This document shows positions 57,227 through 64,000 of a stretch of DNA of 64,000 bases, in pieces. The notes beneath the pieces were generated by a model. The model was not told where the DNA came from. It worked only from the letters and a program-made list of their open reading frames with translations, and did no database searches. Numbering within the stretch: position 1 is the stretch's first letter; every line of letters begins with the position of its first letter. The position numbers and the translations under genes were made by a program. Origin of the DNA: Metridium senile (Eukaryota; Cnidaria; Anthozoa; Actiniaria; Metridiidae); NCBI GenBank assembly GCA_949775045.1, contig OX459097.1, positions 6,031,685-6,095,684 of the forward strand. Reading direction: 5' to 3'.

Positions 57227-58040
57227 TTTTTTAAGCAACTCTCTCGGAATGTCGTTGCAAAACAAAATTGCACAGTGTAACATCCTTGATTTGTCCTTGA
57301 TGGTTCCCGCTAAAAAACCCTTCCAGACCCTGGAATGAAAATACTCGGTTTGTAATTCCAAAACTCTATGAACGTAGGTGAATACGTGCACTTACAAGTT
57401 TGTTGGAAGATCCTGTTTTTCTTTCTTTCTGTATTTCTGTAGGAGGGGATTGTAAGGGTTTGCAGTTATTTTCATTTATAAGCACTGTTGTGCAGTTTTA
57501 CAAAAATGAGCGATTTGCAGTTTCTATAGGTGAGCGTATAGTGTTTACAAGTGTTGGTATTGTGATGCTAATTTTTCAACCATTTTCACAATAGATTTGT
57601 TAATTCTCTTTGTGGTTATAACAATTGTTGGTTGGCAAAACCATAACAAAAATACGTCAAAGTACGCGGTCCACCTATTTCACCTTCATTTCCGAGCGCG
57701 GTGAACAGTGAAAAAAGTTTTTCAAAATTCACCCCTTCATTTCCGGTTGTTTTGTTTTGGTGAACTTTTATGTTTTTTCTTGCGCTTGCTGTTTTTGAGT
57801 ACATTAATTTTGATGCATTTCAACCCCTCCCCTCCCCTGACGCCCCCTCATAACGAACAATCTCGCCAAACCTATTAAATTTTCTTTGCTACTCAACCAA
57901 TGACGGATAAAAACAAACAAATTGAAAACACCTGTGTAATTTACAAACTTCAGTTTTTATTGCTATACAGAATGAATAAAATTGTCAAAAATATACCATA
58001 CAACTCACAAAGTCCTCATAAGATTGCATAAATTATTGTA
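57227..58040. other. No feature recognised
   Basis: Mixed composition with short ORFs only. A repeated TTCACC/ CATTTCCG phrase near 57680-57745 may be a diverged palindrome. Confidence 0.45.
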
Positions 58041-58350
58041 TCAGGGTCGGAATGGGGTTAACTGTTAACCGGAGAAACGGTAGCCTGTGTTACAGCCGGA
58101 ATTTTTCTTTGGAGAGAAAAATTCCGGCTGTAACACAGGCTAGAGAAACGGCTAAAAAATCAACTGTTAACTGAGAATTCCGTGTTATTAAGACAAGACA
58201 AATGTTAGCTGATATTTCTTTGTTTTTAATTAATAAATTTGAAAATAAATATTTCTGTTTTTAAAAGAACCGAACAATTTAACTGAGAACTGAGAAAATT
58301 GCTAAAATTTAGCTGTTAACTGATATTGGGATCCCCCAATTCAGACCCTG
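58041..58350 (+). repeat. CAGGGTCKGAATGGGG element, interrupted
   Basis: Left end CAGGGTCGGAATGGGG and right end CCCCCAATTCAGACCCTG are inverted. GTTAACTG motifs occur several times. The hairpin at 58081-58142 is inserted in it. Related copy at 1007. Confidence 0.75.
58081..58142. mobile_element. 62-bp TAGCCT hairpin with perfect 9-bp target duplication
   Basis: Almost the whole element is one hairpin: TAGCCTGTGTTACAGCCGGA and complement around a short TTTGG loop. GAGAAACGG is duplicated at 58072-58080 and 58143-58151; the related repeat at 1007 has it once. Confidence 0.95.
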
Positions 58351-59107
58351 TTGTATGGCATATTGGCATAAAATGACGTCATTTTAGTTGACGTCATGCT
58401 AAGACCTGTGCTATTCTTACACCTAAAGCGTGAAATTTCACACTTCGAGTTGCATTTTTTCCAATGTAATGTAGTTTGAAATTTGTTTTTCAAAAAACAT
58501 GTATTTTACCGGCCAGGTCTATCATTTTAAGCCACTTTCAGTCACCCAAAATTTGTCTCAAATTTTTGCATACCTACCTAGTCAGTTATATCCTGAGATG
58601 TTTTGGCAATAAATTGGCTTAAAACGTTATTTCATTTGCGGTGTTTAGACTTCGTAGATAAAAACTATTGCTTGAAGTTAAAATCATTTTACTTTCTAAA
58701 ATATGACATACAACTCTCAATTTGTATATATTGCAATTGATATACTCTGAGTTGTACGCTATTTCCTAGTATACTCTCGGGGAAGAGGGAGGGGAAGGAA
58801 GGGAGAGGACGGGCCGGGAGAAGAAAGTAAAATACATTTTCTTTTCTTCCCCCCCCCCCCCCCCCCCTCCCCTCCCCTGTGAGCCTGTGGGAAAACCAGC
58901 TGTTTCCCTACCACCACAGGGATCCCAATGCAGCGTTCAGGGACTGGAACCTAGTTTACACACAAAGGTGGTTTATTTATCAATTCTTGTTGTAAATATG
59001 CGTTTTGTTGAAAGTTTTCAATAGTTTTAACTCAAATTCTTGTTAAAATCCTTTGATTCAAAACATGCAGTCTTTGATACAGGACAAGAAATAGGATTTG
59101 TCGAATT
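58351..59107. other. 5' flank of EOGT
   Basis: Includes a purine-rich block (58776-58828) facing a C run with TCCCCTCCCC (58849-58878), which could pair or form non-B DNA. No confident core promoter motif. Confidence 0.45.
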
Positions 59108-62100
59108 ATGATGGCTAAAGATGCACGCAAACTTTGCCAACTCATCATCCAAACTTTGCTTTTATTGATGTTGTTGTGCTTTGAAAAATCGTCCGTTTAC
59201 TCTCTTGTGGAAGAGCAACACAACACAGACTCTCTTTATACAGACCCTGAGCTTAAAACTACACAAGATACGTGCAAAGATCCCAAGGAATGTCAGGCAA
59301 GTAGATTCGTTTGGTTTAGTTTAGAAGTATTTGTGTTTTGGTGTATCAGCTGATTTTATTGTTATGCGCGCAGAATGCAAAGAAGGACCGCCATTGTTGG
59401 GGATACGAAAAAGACTGTACAAAATGGTACACAACTCCAGAATGTAACGACGAGAAAGGATGGAGACATTTCTCATCGTGAGTAATGTTAAGTTAAGTTT
59501 GAATAAGTTTGAGGAATTCTTTGGTCATTTATTATTTATAGATGAATAATATAACGCCCTGGTGTTTTAATTATAAAACAATTGAGAATTTCATATTAAA
59601 AGAATTTTCAAGTCAAGTATAATTTTACATGGACTGCTATTCTATTCTATTCTATTCTATTCTATTCTATTCTATTCTATTCTATTCTATTCTATTCTAT
59701 TCTATTCTATTCTATTCTATTCGGTTCTATTCTATTCTATTTGGTTCTATTCGGTTCTATTCGGTTCTATTCTATTCTATTCTATTCTATTCTATTCTAT
59801 TCTATTCTATTCTATTCTATTCTATTCGGTTCTATTCTATTCTATTCTATTCTATTCGGTTCTATTTGGTTCTATTCGGTTCTATTCGGTTCTATTCTAT
59901 TCTATTCTATTCTATTCTATTCTATTCTATTCTATTCTATTCTATTCTATTCTATTCTATTCTATTCTATTCTATTGTATTCTATTCCATTCTGTTTTTG
60001 TCGTCATTATACATATTGTACATCATTGTACACCAATTTGAAAAAAGTTGTCAAAAGTAAGAGGTCATTCCTAAATGGAAATAAATAATGGGTAGATATC
60101 TTTAAATGAAAAATCAAGCACAACTTAAATTATTTTTTACTTATTTCAACTTATTCCTGAATAAGAATGCCTCTTATGCCATCAAGAACATCGGCAAGAT
60201 AAGGAAACATCACTCAGTTGATGAATGTGAAAGACGTGTACATGCGTTCATTAGCTCTAAGCTCGATTCATGCAACTCTGTACTTTATGGCCTACCAGAT
60301 TATATACTTGATAAATTTTAACGAATTCAAAACACCGCGGCACATTTAGTAACCAGGACAAAAAGATCTGAACACATCAAGCCGGTACTTAAAAAACTGC
60401 ATTGGCTCCCAGTTAAAGAGAGAATTGTCTTTAAGATACTTCTACTAACCTTTAAGGCGCTTCATGGACTAGCACCAGCATACATTAACGATTTACTATC
60501 TCAATACCAGCCTGGTTGAAAATTAAGATCCACAAATATGAATTTATTAACTGTCCCAGCATCTCGTACCAAAATGTTTGGCGACAGAGCGTTCTCCGTG
60601 TGCGCAGCTAAGCTGTGGAATGCACTTCCAGAAAACATTAGAGATATAAATTCTTTAAATAGCTTTAAATCTGCTATAAAGACCCACCTTTTTAAATCTG
60701 TAAATTACTGAATTTACATTAATATATCATGGATATGATTTTATATATATATACACTTAATTTTTTTATTATTTTACTATTTATATAGTTGTAAGAGTTT
60801 CGAGACGTAGTATGAAACTCCAAATTCATTTATTATTATTATTATTATTCATCAAGCCAAAATCTCGAATTTTTAACTTTGTTATTTATGTTCACTATCC
60901 AAAGCCATGAGGAAAAGGTCAATGAATTCTGGAAGACTGCAGACTTTGGTTATGTGAAAGAGTTTCAAGACAACTTACTTGAAGTTTGTAAACCAAAATC
61001 AAAGGTACATATGTCATAATAAAAAATGGATAGGGGTGCTTGACAGACCTTTTAGGGTCGAAAATAAGACCCTCGTGTACATTTTAGGGTCTCAAACTGG
61101 CACGGTACCTTTTAGGGTCAGTTTTCAAACTTAAGATTATACATATTGAAAATTTTTTAAATGTGGTTGTACCTTTTAGGGTCTGAAATCAGTATCTGAG
61201 TTAATTTATGCGTACCTTTTAGGGTCAATTTCAAAACCCTCCGTCGAGGACCACTATCCATTTTTGAAGGGAGTTCCCCCCGGGATTAATCAATAGTTAC
61301 CTAGTAGGTTGAGCATCTTGTTAAGATCTTGTAAGATAAAACCTTGGCAAGTAAATTTCTTGGAAGGATCTTGTGAAGATCTTAATTAAATATTGGCAGA
61401 AACTTGAAACTTCATGCAAGTTCTTGCAGATATATCTATTATTTACCAGCTGGGAGGTCCGTATAGTGAAAAACTGCCCAAGGTCTTGGATGTACGGACC
61501 AAGGTCTGCGTTTTTCAAGACCAAGGGCAGTTTTTCACTACATGGACTGACCACTAGCCGGTAAATAACTTATTTTCTCTTTTCTCTTTCTGTCTTTCTT
61601 TTTACTATTGCTTTTTCCATATATATTACTAGGATACTGTTGACCGAACAGATCATGAAAAACTGGACGTGCGCTAGCTGATCACAGCGTGTGAATTACT
61701 AGGATACAGGACCGAAAAAAAAAAAATGATGAGGGTTAACATGCCAATATCTTGTAAGATCATACCTGGATCTTGCCAGGATCTTGCATGATCTTACATG
61801 GATCTTGGGTGGCATGGTTGGCCGAGTGGTGAGGGCACCGGTCTTTCACCGCTGTGATCTGGGTTCGATTCCTACCTCGGACACCGGATCATATGTGAAT
61901 TGAGTTTGTTTGATGTGTTGTTCTCTACCATGCCACAAGGGTTTTTCTCCGGGTTATCCGGTTTTCCTCCCTCAGCAAAAATCATCATGTGTCAAGGAGT
62001 GATGTATGAAAAATATTTAATGTAAAGGTAGTGAGTGTTAGTACCAGCAGAAGAATAGCTACTATGTGGATCTGCTGTGGAAAAATAATATTATCAGTAT

Positions 62101-63254
62101 TATTATTATTATTATTGGGTAGATTTTCAACCTGGGAGGGACTACTGTTTAAGATGCACTTTACTGCCGCACTGCTGAAAATCATTAAATAATTTTCTAC
62201 TGCGGGCAGAAGACAAAAACAAAAAATTATTAAGAAATCATATATATAATGAATGACAACTGATTTTTAAATTTAAATTTATTATTTTTATACCTTTTGT
62301 TTCAGGTTGGTGGTTCATCTCTCACTTGTACTAAGCACCTTTCATATTGCAAAGCTGAAAATCTTTTTATTGATTTAAGAGATGATGGTAGAGATATCCA
62401 TGAAAGGTATAAAAATAATAAGGAATTGAATCATAATAGGCCCTTTGCAGCTAGAGGTCACATGACCCCACCTACGTTAAATCCATCAGCTGTGCCAAAA
62501 TGATGTCCAAAAATGGAAAGAGCATGTTGACATTAGCAAGAAGTTGAAGTTTCAGCTCTTGATTCTAATACATAAGAAATGGTAAAAAAAATAAAATTGG
62601 ATATTTTCTTAGGATTCGTTTGGAAACTGGTGAGCAAGCCTTGCTCACCAGTTTTATTTTCCCATACAAATCCTTATAAAATATCAGAAAACATCCAATT
62701 TTATATTCCTTGCTATTTTTTATGTATTTAGAATCAAGAGCTGAAATTTGGACTTTTTGCTAATGTGGACACACTCATTCCATTTCTGGACATCATTTTG
62801 GCTCATGACCAGCTGATGGATTTAAGGTACGTAGGTGGGTCACGTGACCTCTAGCAAAGGGCCTATTGTTACATTTTTAATAAATCTGACTGGCAGAAAC
62901 TTCTTAAAAAAAGTTTACTGGAAATCATCTTTCAATGTTTCATTATCTGGAAGTGGCAGGTCAATTTGTTTCCCTATTTCAAGCCCTGCATTAGCACCAC
63001 TCCCACCATCATTATCATTTTAATCATCAGAATCATCATTACCTGCATCATCATCCTCACCTTAATCGTTATATTCTACACCATCATTTCCATTACCATT
63101 CTTATCATCATCATCATCTTTGTTATTGCTTGCTTCCATATGGAAGGTTTAAATCAGATATGTTCAAGGAAGGTCAAATTGGAGGTTTTTGTGATGTTGA
63201 TGCTAAAGCAATGCAGTCCCTTTACCAAGGATACAGAATGGAGCTTACTTCATG
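59108..63254 (+). CDS. EOGT: EGF-domain O-GlcNAc transferase, 5' part (5 exons seen, continues past the window)
   Basis: Exons 59108-59296, 59374-59477, 60905-61004, 62306-62406 and 63147-63254 join in phase to 200 codons plus 2 nt; the gene runs off the right edge. An N-terminal hydrophobic segment (IIQTLLLLMLLCF) is a signal peptide. Then come HCWGYEKDCTKWY, FWKTADFGYVKEFQDNLLEV, SLTCTKHLSYCKAENLFIDL and RFKSDMFKEGQIGGFCDVDA, which follow the order of the animal EOGT N-terminal region, including its conserved cysteines. EOGT adds O-GlcNAc to EGF repeats, for example of Notch, in the ER lumen. The catalytic GT61 core lies beyond the window. Intron 1 (77 nt) starts with GC: CAG/GCAAGT. A second methionine follows the first; either could start. 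Confidence 0.93.
59636..59994. repeat. (ATTCT)n pentanucleotide array in EOGT intron 2
   Basis: About 72 units of ATTCT with scattered ATTCG/GTTCT variants. Open frames of 115-143 codons rich in F, Y, S, I and L are by-products. Confidence 0.98.
60130..60850 (+). pseudogene. 3' fragment of a CR1/L2-like LINE
   Basis: Reading frames give NIGKIRKHHSVDECERRVHA, LDSCNSVLYGLPDYILDKF, then after a stop NTAAHLVTRTKRSEHIKPVL, KKLHWLPVKERIVFKILLLT, FKALHGLAPAYINDLL, and after another stop FGDRAFSVCAAKLWNALPEN. This order is the typical C-terminal part of non-LTR reverse transcriptase ORFs. At least two in-frame stops make it dead. It ends in an ATT microsatellite tail at 60829-60849, as such LINEs do. 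EOGT intron 2. Confidence 0.9.
61019..61284 (-). repeat. GACCCTAAAAGGTAC-motif element, copy 2
   Basis: On the minus strand it follows copy 1 (601-891) block by block, with GGGTTTTGA, ATCAATTAACTCAGATACTG-like text, TATGTATAATCTTAAGTT and five forms of GACCCTAAAAGGTAC. EOGT intron 3. Confidence 0.85.
61439..61569. repeat. Hairpin MITE with TTATTTACC ends
   Basis: TTATTTACCAGCTGG, GGTCCGTA and GTGAAAAACTGCC are mirrored at the right end; the inner part repeats GGACCAAGGTC-like text. EOGT intron 3. Confidence 0.8.
61806..62116 (+). mobile_element. tRNA-derived SINE
   Basis: The first 80 bp resemble a tRNA: an A box TGGCCGAGTGGT at about 61819-61830 and a B box GGTTCGATTCC at 61862-61872, both RNA polymerase III promoter elements. 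A shared body follows (GAGTTTGTTTGATGTGTT, CCACAAGGGTTTTTCTCC) and an ATT-repeat tail. Older copies lie at 46745 and 36782. EOGT intron 3. Confidence 0.85.
62437..62871. mobile_element. 435-bp foldback element
   Basis: ATAGGCCCTTTGC, GCTAGAGGTCAC and CCACCTACGT at left are mirrored at right, and complementarity continues through CATTTTGG/ CCAAAATG, AGCTCTTGATTCTA and ATCCAATTTTAT to a central GAGCAAGCCTTGCTC hairpin. EOGT intron 4. Confidence 0.88.
63000..63125. repeat. Degenerate ATC/ATT microsatellite
   Basis: Mixed CAT, ATC and ATT triplets ending about 20 bp before EOGT exon 5. Confidence 0.85.
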
Positions 63255-63274
63255 GTAAATAGAAGAAATTGACT

Positions 63275-64000
63275 GTGCTGTGCTGTGCTGTGCTGTGCTG
63301 TGCTGTGCTGTGCTGTGCTGTGCTGTGCTGTGCTGTGCTGTGCTGTGCTGTGCTGTGCTGTGCTGTGCTGTGCTGTGCTGTGCTGTGCTGTGCTGTGCTG
63401 TGCTGTGCTGTGCTGTGCTGTGCTGTGCTGTGCTGTACTGTGCTCTGCTGTGCTCTGCTGTGCTGTGCTGTGCTGTGCTGTGCTCTGCTGTGCTCTGCTG
63501 TGCTCTGCTGTGCTCTGCTGTGCTCTGCTGTGCTCTGCTGTGCTCTGCTGTGCTCTGCTGTGCTCTGCTGTGCTCTGCTGTGCTCTGCTGTGCTCTGCTG
63601 TGCTCTGCTGTGCTCTGCTGTGCTCTGCTGTGCTCTGCTGTGCTCTGCTGTGCTCTGCTGTGCTCTGCTGTGCTCTGCTGTGCTCTGCTGTGCTCTGCTG
63701 TGCTCTGCTGTGCTCTGCTGTGCTCTGCTGTGCTCTGCTGTGCTCTGCTGTGCTCTGCTGTGCTCTGCTGTGCTCTGCTGTGCTCTGCTGTGCTCTGCTG
63801 TGCTCTGCTGTGCTCTGCTGTGCTCTGCTGTGCTCTGCTGTGCTCTGCTGTGCTCTGCTGTGCTCTGCTGTGCTCTGCTGTGCTCTGCTGTGCTCTGCTG
63901 TGCTCTGCTGTGCTCTGCTGTGCTCTGCTGTGCTCTGCTGTGCTCTGCTGTGCTCTGCTGTGCTCTGCTGTGCTGTGCTGTGCTGTGCTGTGCTGTGCTG
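63275..64000. repeat. (CTGTG)n pentanucleotide array with a 10-bp sub-array
   Basis: TGCTG units run to about 63480. A 10-bp unit, TGCTCTGCTG, then dominates to about 63970 before pure TGCTG returns to the window edge. It starts 20 bp after EOGT exon 5. The true length is unknown as it leaves the window. Confidence 0.98.

Noticed and set aside
59629..60088. 115-143 codon frames of YSILF repeats
   Set aside because: Direct translation of the ATTCT microsatellite.
60106..60321. 71-codon ORF as a gene
   Set aside because: It is the upper part of a dead LINE reverse-transcriptase C-terminal region; the same similarity continues after its stop.
61806..61890. Possible tRNA gene
   Set aside because: A and B boxes are present, but the acceptor stem does not pair properly, and the sequence continues into a body shared with two other copies, so it is a SINE head.

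Overview
This is a eukaryotic nuclear window, AT-rich and gene-poor, with split genes, GT-AG introns, microsatellites and dozens of miniature inverted-repeat elements. The gene set (a tandem-DED caspase next to RPL5, EOGT, an intronless rhodopsin-like receptor, a membrane-anchored SAM protein) and the repeat style suggest an early-branching marine animal, most likely a cnidarian and probably an anthozoan. That placement is inference; no species marker is visible.

Layout. 1-7.3 kb is a nest of inverted-repeat elements, ending in a 2.4 kb foldback (4781-7206). 7380-8603 is an uninterrupted 407-codon gene of the mainly prokaryotic three-Cys-motif partner (TcmP) family. 10610-18332 is a three-exon gene for a SAM-domain membrane protein whose introns are full of hairpin elements. 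18.3-25.5 kb holds repeats, microsatellites and one candidate 40-aa membrane microprotein. 25536-34103 is a single open frame of 2855 codons: one N-terminal membrane segment, a very long disordered region with SRHSP-type repeats, and a C-terminal MYND-type zinc finger plus a conserved-looking globular end. 36624-42365 (minus) is RPL5 in seven exons. Its start faces a caspase-8-like gene (42778-49266, plus, four exons) across about 0.3 kb of likely bidirectional promoter. 49.7-50.9 kb is a 37-bp satellite. 54552-55763 (minus) is an intronless class A GPCR. 59108 to the right edge is the 5' part of EOGT (five exons seen), with a LINE fragment, a tRNA-derived SINE and two expanded pentanucleotide arrays in its introns.

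The genes do not form one pathway. Caspase-8-like (death-receptor signalling), the GPCR and the SAM membrane protein are signalling proteins; EOGT modifies EGF repeats in the ER; RPL5 is ribosomal. The most unusual gene is the TcmP-family one. The richest unexplained structure is in the mobile elements: a TAGCCT hairpin family with 9-bp target duplications, confirmed by a paralogous empty site; a two-copy element built from a GACCCTAAAAGGTAC motif; and a miniature element enclosing an exon-like ORF with a splice donor. Exon boundaries were set by hand from splice signals, phase and protein similarity; identities of families not listed as certain rest on motif recognition only.
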